The position numbers were made by a program, and so were the translations under genes. DNA of 64,000 bases from assembly GCF_000145235.1 (NCBI RefSeq), contig NC_014391.1:1364001-1428000 (forward strand), in the 5' to 3' direction. Position 1 is the stretch's first letter; each line of letters starts with the position of its first letter. This DNA is from Micromonospora aurantiaca ATCC 27029. Lineage in GTDB: Bacteria; Actinomycetota; Actinomycetes; Mycobacteriales; Micromonosporaceae. The notes beneath the pieces are model-generated. The model did not search any database. It was given only the letters and a program-made list of their open reading frames with translations, and had not been told where the DNA came from. Below, in pieces: positions 33,345 to 41,974 of the stretch.

Positions 33345-34190
33345 TCACCTCTCGTTCAGCAGGCGGAGGAGCTGGTCCCGACTGGCCGCCGGGCTCAGCG
33401 CCACGGTCCGCAGGTGCTCCATGATCTTGGCGCAGGTTCGCAGGTCACCCGGCCGGTCGAGGACCATCTGCCCGGCGACTGTCTCCACCGAGGCGATGAT
33501 CGGGTCCTCCGGGTCGGCGAACTCCAGGATGTGCAGCGATCCCCGGGTGCCCCGGTGGTAGCCGGCGGCCAGCGGGATCACCTGCACCGTGACGTTCGGC
33601 AGCTCGGCCATCTTCAGCAGGTGCTGGAGCTGGCCGGACATGACCGAGCGGTCACCGACCGGGCGCAGCAGCGCGCCCTCGTCGATGATGGCGTCGAGGA
33701 TCGGCGGCTCGGCGCCGGAGAGCCGCTGCTGGCGGTCCAGCCGTAGCTGGACCCGCTGCTCCACCTGCTCGTCGGTGAGCGTGTGCGGCCCGCCGCGCAT
33801 CACCCCGCGGATGTAGTCGGCGGTCTGGAGCAGACCGGGCACCACCGACGGTTCGAAGTTCGCGATGCCGGTGGCCTCGGCCTCCAGCGCGATGAAGTCG
33901 ATGGTGCGCTGGTCCAGCAGGTACGAATAGGACACCCACCAGCCCGGCTTGCGGGCGTCCTTCGCCAGCTGCACCGCCGCCGCGATGTCGGCCGGGTCCA
34001 CGCCGTAGCTGGTGAGCAGCGCGCGCACGGTGGCGGGACTGACGAGCGTCTGCGCGTTCTCGTAACGGGACAGCGTGCTCCGGGTGCTGTTGATCTCGTC
34101 GGCCGCGGCCTCCAGGGTGAGGCCGGCGGCCTCCCGGTGGGTCCGCAGGGCGATGCCGAGCCGTCGGGCCCGGGCGGTCTTCGGCGCCAT
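33345..34190 (-). CDS. XRE-family regulator with DUF5753 domain
   Basis: A 281-residue regulator with an N-terminal HTH_31-type XRE domain (~10-68: LGIALRTHREAAGLTLEAAADEINSTRSTLSRYE) and a DUF5753 effector domain (~95-275: PSVVPGLLQTADYIR, LDAIIDEGALLRPVG, IPLAAGYHRG). It is the standard partner of DUF397 proteins. The open frame extends 184 codons upstream, but the ATG at 34190 (MAPKTARARRLG) fits the family and the DNA changes character beyond it. It is probably autoregulated from the AT-richer 34200-34270 segment. Confidence 0.92.
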   Translation of the reverse strand: MAPKTARARRLGIALRTHREAAGLTLEAAADEINSTRSTLSRYENAQTLVSPATVRALLTSYGVDPADIAAAVQLAKDARKPGWWVSYSYLLDQRTIDFIALEAEATGIANFEPSVVPGLLQTADYIRGVMRGGPHTLTDEQVEQRVQLRLDRQQRLSGAEPPILDAIIDEGALLRPVGDRSVMSGQLQHLLKMAELPNVTVQVIPLAAGYHRGTRGSLHILEFADPEDPIIASVETVAGQMVLDRPGDLRTCAKIMEHLRTVALSPAASRDQLLRLLNER

Positions 34191-34344
34191 GCATCGATAG
34201 TCGCACATCCCGCGGGAACGTGGGCATGAGAGAAAGTCGATGAGAGTTGCATTCACGCCGGTGAACCTGTCAATGTGTGACGGCGTCCTCACCGCCGGTT
34301 GTCGTGGCGACGGTGGCGGTGAGCGACCGGAGGGGATGGGGCGC

Positions 34345-34386
34345 GCGGTGGTCGGATTTTTCACTCCCCCACGATCCGACCGCCGC
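34345..34386. repeat. Inverted repeat/hairpin upstream of a small ORF
   Basis: Arms 34345-34357 and 34374-34386 pair at 12 of 13 positions (one possible G-U) around a 16-base loop that includes TTTTT and CCCCC. It lies between the divergent XRE gene and the small ORF at 34425. It could be a terminator or a cis-regulatory hairpin; no gene ends here. Confidence 0.5.
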
Positions 34387-34424
34387 GTGCCCCTGCCGGT
34401 CCACGAGACGGGAGGGGTTCCGCG

Positions 34425-34649
34425 GTGACCAGGTTCCTCGTGGTCCTGACCGACGTGCGTCCACCGGACGGTGCCCGCCGTGACGAACGGACCAGCCCGG
34501 AACGCCGCCGTCAGGTGGTCGGCGCGAGCAGCCGGGAGGCCGCCGACCGGATCGCCGGCGCGTTCATGGCGCTGGGCATGGTGCGGGCCGGCCGGCAGCG
34601 GGTGAAGGTCATCGCGGTGGGCCGCCGGCCCCGGCACCCGGCCTTCTGA
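34425..34649 (+). CDS. Small basic protein, unknown
   Basis: A 74-residue protein, MTRFLVVLTDVRPPDG then an Arg-rich central helix (ERRRQVVGASSREAADRIAGAF) and a basic tail. No family recognised. GTG 34425 follows GGGAGGGG. Codon use is typical coding GC3. A short beta-alpha-beta appearance is possible. It sits alone before the ddl promoter. Confidence 0.6.
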   Translation: MTRFLVVLTDVRPPDGARRDERTSPERRRQVVGASSREAADRIAGAFMALGMVRAGRQRVKVIAVGRRPRHPAF

Positions 34650-34749
34650 CGCGCACCGTTCCGTTACTCCCTGTATAGGTCTCCTTGACCGTTTGCCACG
34701 CGACTCCGCGTCTCCCCGGGTAACGACCACCGCTTGCGGCAACGCACAG

Positions 34750-34813
34750 TAAGGTCAGTCGGGTGAGCGCCACCGGCGAGCACGGCCAGCCGCAGTCGCG
34801 AACGATGAGGTGA
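34750..34813 (+). promoter_or_regulatory. ddl promoter with leaderless upstream ORF
   Basis: The -10 box TAAGGT (34750-34755) is 7 bases before a GTG (34763) that opens a 16-codon [19 protein letters not shown]. Its TGA (34811-34813) ends 2 bases before the ddl ATG. Spacing fits a leaderless mRNA whose first ribosome passes directly to ddl; GAGG inside the uORF end is the ddl Shine-Dalgarno. Confidence 0.5.
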
Positions 34814-34815
34814 CC

Positions 34816-35919
34816 ATGACCACCCCAGGCAAGACCCGTGTGGCGATCGTCTTCGGCGGCCGCAGCCCCGAGCACGGCATCTCCTGCGTCAGCGCCGGCA
34901 GCGTGCTGGCCGCGCTCGACCCGGACGAGTTCGAGGTGGTCCCGGTCGGCATCACCCGGCAGGGCCAGTGGGTGCTCGCCAGCGGCGACCCGAGCGGGCT
35001 CGCCATCGCCGACCGCAAGCTGCCCGAGATCACCGCCGGCTCCGGCGCCGAGCTGGTGCTGCGCGCCGATCCCGCCGTCGGCGGCCTGATGGTGCTCGAC
35101 CCGGCCCAGGGGCCGGTCGCGCTGGCCGACGTGGACGTGGTCTTCCCGGTGCTGCACGGCGCGTACGGGGAGGACGGCACGATCCAGGGCATGCTGGAGA
35201 TGGCCGACATCCCCTACGTCGGCGCGAACGTCTTCGCCTCCGCCGCGGCCATGGACAAGGAGTTCACCAAGAAGCTCTGCGCCGCCGAGGGCATCCCGGT
35301 CGGCCCGTACGCGGTGCTGCGCGCCGGGATGTCGCTGAGCGACGAGGACAAGGAGCGCCTCGGGCTGCCCGTCTTCGTCAAGCCGTCCCGGGCCGGCTCC
35401 TCGTTCGGCATCACCAAGGTCGACGACTGGGCGGACCTGGACGCCGCGCTCGTCACCGCCCGCGAGATCGACAGCAAGGTGCTCGTCGAAGGCGCCGTGG
35501 TCGGCCGCGAGATCGAGTGCGGCGTGCTGGAGGGCGAGGCCGGCGGCGCGCCGGAGGCCTCCGTGCTGGCCGAGGTGCGGATGATCGGCGACCGCGACTG
35601 GTACGACTTCGAGGCCAAGTACATCTTCGCCGACGAGGTCTGCGAGTACGACGTACCCGCCGACCTGCCCGAGCCGGTGGCCCGGCAGGTGCGCGACTAC
35701 GCCACCCGGGCCTTCACCGCGCTCGACTGCTCCGGGCTGGCCCGGGTCGACTTCTTCGTGACCCCGCAGATGGACGTCTACCTCAACGAGATCAACACGA
35801 TGCCGGGCTTCACCCCGACGTCGATGTTCCCGCGGATGTGGTCGGCCAGCGGGCTGGAGTACCCGAAGCTGGTCAACCGGCTGATCCGTACCGCCCTGCA
35901 CCGCCGCGCCGGCCGCTGA
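34816..35919 (+). CDS. ddl: D-alanine--D-alanine ligase
   Basis: A 367-residue ATP-grasp enzyme that makes the D-Ala-D-Ala dipeptide of peptidoglycan. It begins with [21 protein letters not shown] and contains [34 protein letters not shown] and the metal/phosphate block [19 protein letters not shown]. The omega-loop [12 protein letters not shown] carries the Tyr typical of D-Ala-D-Ala rather than D-Ala-D-Lac ligases. ATG 34816 with GAGG six bases upstream is preferred over GTG 34810. Position before DUF3515 and thiL is conserved in actinobacteria. Confidence 0.96.
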   Translation: MTTPGKTRVAIVFGGRSPEHGISCVSAGSVLAALDPDEFEVVPVGITRQGQWVLASGDPSGLAIADRKLPEITAGSGAELVLRADPAVGGLMVLDPAQGPVALADVDVVFPVLHGAYGEDGTIQGMLEMADIPYVGANVFASAAAMDKEFTKKLCAAEGIPVGPYAVLRAGMSLSDEDKERLGLPVFVKPSRAGSSFGITKVDDWADLDAALVTAREIDSKVLVEGAVVGREIECGVLEGEAGGAPEASVLAEVRMIGDRDWYDFEAKYIFADEVCEYDVPADLPEPVARQVRDYATRAFTALDCSGLARVDFFVTPQMDVYLNEINTMPGFTPTSMFPRMWSASGLEYPKLVNRLIRTALHRRAGR

Positions 35920-35959
35920 CCGCCCGTAGCGCCCCGCCGGCCGCTGAGCCGGCCGGGCG

Positions 35960-36547
35960 TCAGGCGGAGCAGCCCGAGGGGGCCTGCTTCGCCGAGGGGA
36001 CCGAGCTGACGATCGTGTCGGAGATCGAGGTCACCCACTGCAACGGCGGCTCGTACGACTTCGGCACCCGCACCCGGATCGGGGTCTCCCGGTCGACCGT
36101 GGTCAGCACAGTGGCGTCGGCCTCCTGCGCCGCGTGCCAGCAGACCTGGTTGACCTTCCACACCTCGTCGGTGGGCGGGAACTGCGCCGGGCTGCCGCCG
36201 CAGGCCACCGTCAGCGCCGGGTCGCCGTACGCGGCGTTCTGCTCCGGGCCCGCGGTGACCGGGCGCTGCGTCAGGTCACGCACGCTGTCCGGGAGCTGCG
36301 ACATCAGGGCCCGGCACAGGACGGTCGGGCGCTCGGCCAGCGCCGGGGCGGGCATCTCGACCGGCGCGCTCGACTGGGCCCGAGGGCTCGCCGACGCGCT
36401 CGGCCCGGCGTCCGGCGACTCCGGGGCCAGCTTGGCGAACGTGAACCCGGCGACCGCCACGGTCACCGGCACCGCGACGAGCGTCGCCCAGAGCGCGGCA
36501 CGGCGGGTGGCGCCGTCCCGGCGGGGGGAGGTGTCCTTCTCGTCCAC
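35960..36547 (-). CDS. DUF3515 membrane-anchored protein
   Basis: A 195-residue protein with one N-terminal membrane helix (~20-40) and an extracytoplasmic Cys-containing domain (LCRALMSQLPDSV, ALTVACGG, VNQVCWHA). The PIRVRVPKSYEPPLQWV block identifies DUF3515. Function is unknown; the gene is fixed between ddl and thiL in many actinobacteria, which hints at envelope metabolism. It follows the Lrp-like gene with no gap and converges on ddl. Confidence 0.88.
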   Translation of the reverse strand: MDEKDTSPRRDGATRRAALWATLVAVPVTVAVAGFTFAKLAPESPDAGPSASASPRAQSSAPVEMPAPALAERPTVLCRALMSQLPDSVRDLTQRPVTAGPEQNAAYGDPALTVACGGSPAQFPPTDEVWKVNQVCWHAAQEADATVLTTVDRETPIRVRVPKSYEPPLQWVTSISDTIVSSVPSAKQAPSGCSA

Positions 36548-36781
36548 TTACAGCCGCACCACCGAACACGTGAGGGTGCGGGTGATGCCGGGCACCATCT
36601 GCACCTTGCTGACGATGAGTTTGCCGAGCTCGTCGACGGTGTTCGCCTCGGTGAGCACTACTACGTCGTACGGCCCGGTGACGGCGTCGACCCGTACCAC
36701 GCCGGCCAGGTCCGCGATCAGACCGGCCACGTCACGCGCCCGGCCGACCTCGGTCTGGATGAGGATGTACGCCTGTACCAC
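36548..36781 (-). CDS. Stand-alone Lrp/AsnC ligand-binding (RAM) domain protein
   Basis: A 77-residue beta-alpha-beta-beta-alpha-beta protein (MVQAYILIQTEVGRA, VDAVTGPYDVVVL, IVSKVQMVPGITRTLTC) equal to the C-terminal ligand domain of Lrp/AsnC regulators without the DNA-binding half. Such stand-alone RAM proteins form octameric rings that bind amino acids. The GTG start has GGAGG upstream. It abuts the DUF3515 gene, so both are probably one transcript. Divergent from thiL. Confidence 0.92.
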   Translation of the reverse strand: MVQAYILIQTEVGRARDVAGLIADLAGVVRVDAVTGPYDVVVLTEANTVDELGKLIVSKVQMVPGITRTLTCSVVRL

Positions 36782-36911
36782 GACTCGACCTCCGTCCGTC
36801 GCCTCCGGGCGACCCGAAGGGTGAAACTACCGTACTGAGCGGCCGTGATCCCTATCGGTTGCCGGTCGGACGCGGTGAGCGAACACACGCCGGTACGGAC
36901 AGGGGTGGGAC

Positions 36912-37895
36912 GTGCGGAACGACGCAGCGGAGCGAGGGGACGGAATGACGGTCACTGATGTCGGCGAGTTCGGCCTGATCGACCGGGTGACCGCCCGGCT
37001 GGCGCAGGGACAGAGCTGCCTGCTCGGCCCCGGCGACGACGGCGCGGTGGTGGCCGCACCGGACCGGCGGGTGGTCGCCTCGACCGACGTGCTGGTGGAG
37101 GGGCGGCACTTCCGCCGCGACTGGTCGTCGGCGCGGGACGTGGGACACCGGGCGGCGGCGGCCAACCTCGCCGACATCGCCGCCATGGGCGCCACCCCGA
37201 CCGCGCTGCTGGTCGCGCTCTGCATGCCGGCCGAGCTGGACCCGGCCTGGGCCGAGGAGCTGGCCGACGGGCTCGGCGCGGAGGCGGCGCTGGTCGGCGC
37301 GAGCGTGGTCGGCGGGGACATGTCCGGCAGCCCGACGCTCACCGTCGCGGTGACGGCGCTCGGCGACCTGGCCGGCCGCGACCCGGTGGTGCGCTCCGGC
37401 GCCCGCCCCGGCGACGTGGTGGCGCTGGCCGGGCGCACCGGCTGGTCGGCGGCCGGCTACACCGTGCTGTCCCGGGGTTTCCGCACGCCCCGGCTGCTGG
37501 TCGAGGCGTTCCGCCGCCCCGAGGTGCCGTACGCCGCCGGACCCGCTGCCGCCGCAGCCGGGGCCACCGCCATGATCGACGTGTCAGACGGGCTGCTGGC
37601 CGACCTCGGGCACGTGGCGACCGCCAGCGGCGTGGCGATCGACGTGAGCCGCGACGCGTTCGAGGTGCCCCGGCAGATGCGGGACGCGGCGCAGGCGCTC
37701 GGTGTCGACCCGTACACCTGGATCCTGGCCGGCGGCGAGGACCACGCGCTGGCGGCGACGTTCCCGGCGGACGCCGCGCTGCCCGAGGGCTGGCGGCCGG
37801 TCGGGCGGGTGGCGGCCGGCACCGGGGTCACCGTCGACGGTGCCGCCTACAGCGGCCCGCGCGGCTGGGACCACTTCCGGCGGACGGCGGAATAG
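36912..37895 (+). CDS. thiL: Thiamine-monophosphate kinase
   Basis: A 327-residue enzyme of the PurM/SelD ATP-binding fold that phosphorylates thiamine monophosphate to the active diphosphate. Motifs are LLGPGDDGAVV, STDVLVEGRHFRRDW, NLADIAAMGATP, the glycine-rich GGDMSGSP, MIDVSDGLLADLGH and the closing GGEDHALAATF. GTG 36912 starts the frame; an internal ATG at 36945 (MTVTDVGEFGLI) is also plausible and closer to the family N-terminus. The stop codon lies inside a 28-bp tandem repeat. Confidence 0.95.
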   Translation: MRNDAAERGDGMTVTDVGEFGLIDRVTARLAQGQSCLLGPGDDGAVVAAPDRRVVASTDVLVEGRHFRRDWSSARDVGHRAAAANLADIAAMGATPTALLVALCMPAELDPAWAEELADGLGAEAALVGASVVGGDMSGSPTLTVAVTALGDLAGRDPVVRSGARPGDVVALAGRTGWSAAGYTVLSRGFRTPRLLVEAFRRPEVPYAAGPAAAAAGATAMIDVSDGLLADLGHVATASGVAIDVSRDAFEVPRQMRDAAQALGVDPYTWILAGGEDHALAATFPADAALPEGWRPVGRVAAGTGVTVDGAAYSGPRGWDHFRRTAE

Positions 37896-37943
37896 CCGGT
37901 ACAGCCGCCGGACGGCGGAATAGCCGGCACAGCCGCCGGACGG
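37881..37943. repeat. 28-bp tandem repeat spanning the thiL stop
   Basis: Two 28-base units (37881-37908 and 37909-37936) differ at a single base (T/C), followed by seven bases of a third. The first copy contains the last thiL codons and its TAG. It is most simply a recent slippage duplication; each unit also contains a GGCGG/CCGCC stem that could aid termination. Confidence 0.8.
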
Positions 37944-38016
37944 GGAGACCAGCGGGCCCGGAGTGATCTGCGTCCGACCCCGGGCCGCCGGGCCGGGCCG
38001 GGGCCGGCGGCGGTCG

Positions 38017-38022
38017 TAACCT
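38017..38022 (+). promoter_or_regulatory. -10 box for leaderless GNAT gene
   Basis: TAACCT ends 6 bases before the GTG at 38029. No Shine-Dalgarno is seen, so the mRNA is probably leaderless. Confidence 0.55.
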
Positions 38023-38028
38023 GGCACG

Positions 38029-38496
38029 GTGAGCGAGATCGAGATCCGGGAGCGGCGCTTCGACGCGCCCGAGTCGCAGGCGCTGATCCGGGCGGCGCTG
38101 GCCGACCTCGGCGCCCGGTACGGCGGCAGCGGCGACGAGACCCCTGTCGACGCGGCCGAGTTCACCCCGCCGGACGGCGCGTTCCTCGTCGCCTACCTGG
38201 ACGGGCGGCCGGTGGGCTGCGGCGGCTGGCGCAGCCACGGCGAGGACGGCGACACGGCCGAGCTGAAGCGGATGTACACCGACCCGGCGGCCCGGGGCCG
38301 GGGCGTGGCCCGCGCGGTGCTCGGCGCGGTCGAGCGGTCCGCCCGCGACCACGGCCGCAAGCGGATCGTGCTGGAGTGCGGCGACAAGCAGCCCGAGGCG
38401 ATCGCCATGTACACCTCGGGCGGCTACGAGCGGATCCCGAACTTCGGCTTCTACAAGGACGCCCCGGGCTGCCTGTCGTACGGCCGCACGCTCTAG
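38029..38496 (+). CDS. GNAT family N-acetyltransferase
   Basis: A 155-residue acetyltransferase. The acetyl-CoA loop is YTDPAARGRGVARAVL, followed by the KRIVLECGDKQPEAIAMYTSGGYERIP block typical of small-molecule GNATs. Substrate is unknown. The start is fixed by the -10 box. Its stop overlaps the stop of the convergent ATP-grasp gene by four bases. Inserted between thiL and rpmB relative to mycobacteria. Confidence 0.88.
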   Translation: MSEIEIRERRFDAPESQALIRAALADLGARYGGSGDETPVDAAEFTPPDGAFLVAYLDGRPVGCGGWRSHGEDGDTAELKRMYTDPAARGRGVARAVLGAVERSARDHGRKRIVLECGDKQPEAIAMYTSGGYERIPNFGFYKDAPGCLSYGRTL

Positions 38497-39749
38497 CCGA
38501 CCGAGATGCGGATCTCGCTCGCGGCGCGGCGGGCGGCGTTCGCGGCCTCGTCCGGGGTGGCGCCCCAGGCCATCAGGTGCCCGCTGCGGTGCGCCGAGGA
38601 GAGCAGCTCCGGCACTGTCTGACCGACCTTCGTCTCCACCTGCACGTCGAGCACGCCCGGCACGCGCAGCGCGTCGCGCCTGCCGTCCACGGCGGTGACC
38701 CGGCCGGGCGGCGCGATCAGGAACTCGATCGCCGCCGCGCCGGTCGCCCGCGCCGGCAGCGCCGGCCGTTCGCCGCGCAGGATCCGCAGGTACGCCTCGA
38801 TGACGTCCCGCTCGTAGGCGATCGAGATGAGCGCGGTGATCATGTCGCCGGGCATCCGGGCCGCACACTCCACGAGCGTCGGCACGCCGTCGGCGAGGAT
38901 CCACTCGCTGTGCAGCATGCCGCTGCGGAAGCTGGCCGCCTCGGCGAGACGTACCGCTGCGGCGCGCAGCGCGTCGTGCGCGTCGGCGGGCAGCGCGGAC
39001 GGCACGGTGTGGCCGGTCTCCACCGGGTAGCGGCCGCCGGCGATCCGCTTGTCGGTGACGTTGGCGAAGACCACCTCGCCCTCGGCCACGAGCAGCTCCA
39101 CGCTGTGCTCGGAGCCGACGAGCAGTTCCTCGACCAGCACACCCGTGGGCAGGCCGCGCTCGGTGGCCTCGGCCGGGTCGGGCGGGGCGGCGCTGGCCGC
39201 CCAGCGGGCCGGCACCTCGGCCGGGTCGGTGATCAGCTGCACGCCCAGGCTGCCCGAGCGGCGGGTGGGCTTGAGCACGCACCGGCCGCCGTGCGCCAGC
39301 GCGAACTCCACCGCCCGCGCCGGGTCGTCGACCAGCTCGTACGCCGGGTTGGCCAGGCCGATCCGGTCGGCGAGCAGCCGCATCCGGTGCTTGTCGGAGA
39401 AGACGTCGGCGGCCTCGACCCCGGCACCGGGGAGGCCGAGCCGCTCGGCGAGCCGGGCGGTGGCGCCGACCGCGTACTCCAGGCCGGGCAGGATCAGCCG
39501 GGCGTCGGCGAGGCCCGGCTCACGGGCGAGCAGGGCGTCCGGGTCGAAGCCGGTCTGGTACTCGGCCGCGACGAGGCGCCCGATCATCGGCAGCCGCTCG
39601 GCGAACCGGGCCAGGTCGCGGCGGGCGATCACGTCCGGCTCCTCGACCAGCACCACGCTGCCGCGCGGCAGTTCCTGGTCGAACCAGCTCAGCGAGCCGA
39701 ACGACGCGCCCACCACCACCAGTTGCTCGCGACCCAGATCGAGGTCCAC
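38493..39749 (-). CDS. ATP-grasp domain protein
   Basis: A 418-residue ATP-grasp enzyme, probably a carboxylate-amine/thiol ligase. An N-terminal pre-grasp domain (~1-115) precedes the ATP-binding part: GGRCVLKPTRRSGSLGVQLI, VEELLVGSEHSVELLV and the metal-binding VECAARMPGDM. The C-terminal third (~320-418) matches the extra domain of BL00235/LysX-like ligases. Substrate cannot be told from sequence. No biosynthetic partner is adjacent. The ATG start at 39749 (MDLDLGREQLVVVGASFG) is good. Confidence 0.87.
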   Translation of the reverse strand: MDLDLGREQLVVVGASFGSLSWFDQELPRGSVVLVEEPDVIARRDLARFAERLPMIGRLVAAEYQTGFDPDALLAREPGLADARLILPGLEYAVGATARLAERLGLPGAGVEAADVFSDKHRMRLLADRIGLANPAYELVDDPARAVEFALAHGGRCVLKPTRRSGSLGVQLITDPAEVPARWAASAAPPDPAEATERGLPTGVLVEELLVGSEHSVELLVAEGEVVFANVTDKRIAGGRYPVETGHTVPSALPADAHDALRAAAVRLAEAASFRSGMLHSEWILADGVPTLVECAARMPGDMITALISIAYERDVIEAYLRILRGERPALPARATGAAAIEFLIAPPGRVTAVDGRRDALRVPGVLDVQVETKVGQTVPELLSSAHRSGHLMAWGATPDEAANAARRAASEIRISVG

Positions 39750-39899
39750 CGGTCACCCTCCCCACGGCTCGCGCCGGAACCCGACGGCCGGCGCAGCAGC
39801 ACCCTAACCGGCTCGTACCAGCGGGTCGCCGTACGGTCGGTCAGGGGTGCGGGGGCGGTCGGTGGATACCGGGCGACGGACCGCCGGGACACGACAGAA

Positions 39900-39928
39900 G
39901 CCGGCGGACCCCGAAGGGATCCGCCGGC
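39900..39928 (-). terminator. rpmB terminator
   Basis: The 9-bp outer stem GCCGGCGGA/TCCGCCGGC, extended by inner C-G pairs, lies ~30 bases past the rpmB stop on the minus strand. Confidence 0.65.
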
Positions 39929-39958
39929 GACCGACGATGTTCCGGTGGCGCTACCGCG

Positions 39959-40150
39959 TCAGGCGCGGGTGACCTTGCCGGCCTTGATGCACGAGGTGCA
40001 GACCTGCAACTTCTTGGTGGTGCCACCACCGGCCGGGGTACGCACCGACTGGATGTTCGGGTTCCAGCGGCGGTTGGTCCGCCGGTGCGAGTGGGACACG
40101 TTGTGGCCGAAGCCCGGCCCCTTGCCACAGACGTCGCACACGCTAGCCAC
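39959..40150 (-). CDS. rpmB: 50S ribosomal protein L28
   Basis: A 63-residue L28 with [32 protein letters not shown]. It has CxxC near the N-terminus and CTSC near the C-terminus, so this is the zinc-binding (C+) form. A zinc-free paralogue regulated by Zur would be expected elsewhere in the genome. The GTG start follows AGGAGT. Divergent from the DAK-kinase gene, as in mycobacteria. Confidence 0.97.
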   Translation of the reverse strand: MASVCDVCGKGPGFGHNVSHSHRRTNRRWNPNIQSVRTPAGGGTTKKLQVCTSCIKAGKVTRA

Positions 40151-40347
40151 GGGATACTCCTGGGATTGAAACGTTCATGAGGTCGCCGCCAGGCGCTGCC
40201 CGGGCAACCTGGTCAGGTTACCCGATGACAGTCGGTACGCCCAACCGGCCCTTTCGCGAGCCCACCCAGCGTACCGGCGTCCCGGCCGGGCCGTCGGCCG
40301 GGGCGGACACGCGGCGGACGACCCCGGCGCGTGTCGGTGCGCGCCAG

Positions 40348-40353
40348 TAGGCT
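40348..40353 (+). promoter_or_regulatory. -10 box for leaderless DAK-kinase transcript
   Basis: TAGGCT ends 7 bases before GTG 40361. This supports that start over the in-frame GTG at 40331, which lies upstream of the promoter element. Confidence 0.6.
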
Positions 40354-40360
40354 TCCCGAC

Positions 40361-41974
40361 GTGCTGGAGACCCTCGACGCCGCAGCGGTACGCCGCTGGT
40401 GCGCGAGCGGGCTGGCCGCCCTCCGGGCCCACCAGGGCGAGATCGACGACCTGAACGTCTACCCGGTGCCCGACGGCGACACCGGCACCAACCTGGTGCT
40501 CACGTTCACCTCGGCCCAGCAGGCCCTGGCCATGGATCTCGGCACCCTTCCCGACGACGGGCACACCCCGCACGGGCACGCCTTGCGGCTGATGGCCCGG
40601 GGCGCGCTGCTCGGGGCGCGCGGCAACTCCGGCGTGATCCTCTCGCAGATCCTGCGCGGCCTCGCCGACACGCTCGCCGCCGTGCCCGCGGTGCGCGGGC
40701 GGCAGCTCGCCGACGCGCTGGCCGACGCCACCACCGCCGCCTACGCCGCTGTCGCCCGGCCGGTCGAGGGCACGCTGCTGAGCGTGGTCGCCGCCGCGGC
40801 CCACGCGGCCCGCCGGGCGGACAGCGACGACCTGCGCGCCGTGGCCCGGGCCGCCGCCGAGGCGGCGGCGCACGCGCTGGCGCGTACCCCCGAGCAGTTG
40901 CCGGAGCTGGCCCGCGCGGGCGTGGTCGACGCCGGCGGGCGCGGCCTGTGCCTGCTGCTGGACGCGCTCGTCGAGGTGATCACGGGGGAGAGCCCGGGGC
41001 AGCCGGCGTCCGCGCCGCCCGCCCGCCGCGCGCCGGTCACCGCCGTGCGGGAGAGCGGCTCCGACGCGTACGCCTACGAGGTGCAGTACCTGCTCGACGC
41101 GACCGACGAGGCGGTGAACCGGCTGCGCGCCGAGCTGAACGCGCTCGGCGACTCCGTGGCGATCGTCGGCGACGGCGCCGGCACCTGGAACGTGCACGTG
41201 CACGTCAACGACATCGGGGCGGCGGTCGAGGCGGGCGTGGTCGCCGGCCGCCCGCACCGGATCGGCGTGACCCGCTTCGCCGACCAGACCGCCCCGGCGC
41301 CGGGGCCGCAGGTGGCGCTGCCCGACGGGCGGGCCGCCGTGGTGGTGGCCACCGGCGCGGGCATCGCGGAGCTGTTCGCCGCCGAGGGCGCCGTGGTGGT
41401 GCCCGCCAACCCGTCCACCGGTGAGCTGCTCGACGCGATCCGGGCCACCGGCGCCGCCCGGGTGGTGGTGCTGCCGAACGACCCGAACACCCAGTCGGTG
41501 GCGAGCGCGGCGGCCAAGGAGGCGCACGGCCTCGGCATCAAGGTGAGCGTGGTGCCGACCCGCTCGCCGGTGCAGGCGCTCGCGGCGCTCGCCGTACGCG
41601 ATCCGAAGCGGCGGTTCGAGGACGACGTCATCGCGATGGCCGAGGCAGCCGGTGCCTGCCGGTACGCCGAGGTCTGCCACGCCGCCCGGGAGGCGCTCAC
41701 CGTCGCCGGCCCGGCCCGCCCGGGTGACGTGCTGGCCCTGGTCGAGGGCGAGGTGCACCTGATCGGGCAGGATCTGGTCGACACCTGCACCGCAGTGGTG
41801 GACCGGATGCTCGGCGGTGGCGGCGAGCTGGTCACGCTGCTCTGCGGCGCCGACGCGCCGGCCGGGCTGGCCGACCGGGTCCGCGCACACGTCGAGGGGG
41901 CCTGGCCGTTCGTCGAGGTGCAGGCGTACGAGGGCGGGCAGCCGCACTATCCGCTCCTGGTGGGGGTCGAATGA
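40361..41974 (+). CDS. DAK2-domain fatty acid kinase subunit (FakA-like)
   Basis: A 537-residue protein. The DAK2 (DhaL-type) ATP-binding domain (~10-200) has NVYPVPDGDTGTNL and ARGNSGVILSQILRG. The middle and C-terminal DegV-like/FakA-C domains follow (~235-537, with VVLPNDPNTQSVASAAAKEA and VSVVPTRSPVQALAAL). FakA phosphorylates fatty acids bound to FakB for phospholipid synthesis; no fakB is visible in this window. It overlaps recG by ATGA, the conserved order rpmB-DAK-recG. The start is set by the -10 box. Confidence 0.92.
   Translation: MLETLDAAAVRRWCASGLAALRAHQGEIDDLNVYPVPDGDTGTNLVLTFTSAQQALAMDLGTLPDDGHTPHGHALRLMARGALLGARGNSGVILSQILRGLADTLAAVPAVRGRQLADALADATTAAYAAVARPVEGTLLSVVAAAAHAARRADSDDLRAVARAAAEAAAHALARTPEQLPELARAGVVDAGGRGLCLLLDALVEVITGESPGQPASAPPARRAPVTAVRESGSDAYAYEVQYLLDATDEAVNRLRAELNALGDSVAIVGDGAGTWNVHVHVNDIGAAVEAGVVAGRPHRIGVTRFADQTAPAPGPQVALPDGRAAVVVATGAGIAELFAAEGAVVVPANPSTGELLDAIRATGAARVVVLPNDPNTQSVASAAAKEAHGLGIKVSVVPTRSPVQALAALAVRDPKRRFEDDVIAMAEAAGACRYAEVCHAAREALTVAGPARPGDVLALVEGEVHLIGQDLVDTCTAVVDRMLGGGGELVTLLCGADAPAGLADRVRAHVEGAWPFVEVQAYEGGQPHYPLLVGVE

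Noticed and set aside
33140..34190. DUF397/XRE pair as a defence or classical toxin-antitoxin system
   Set aside because: The pair is a very common actinobacterial regulator module; nothing here shows a toxin domain or a defence island.
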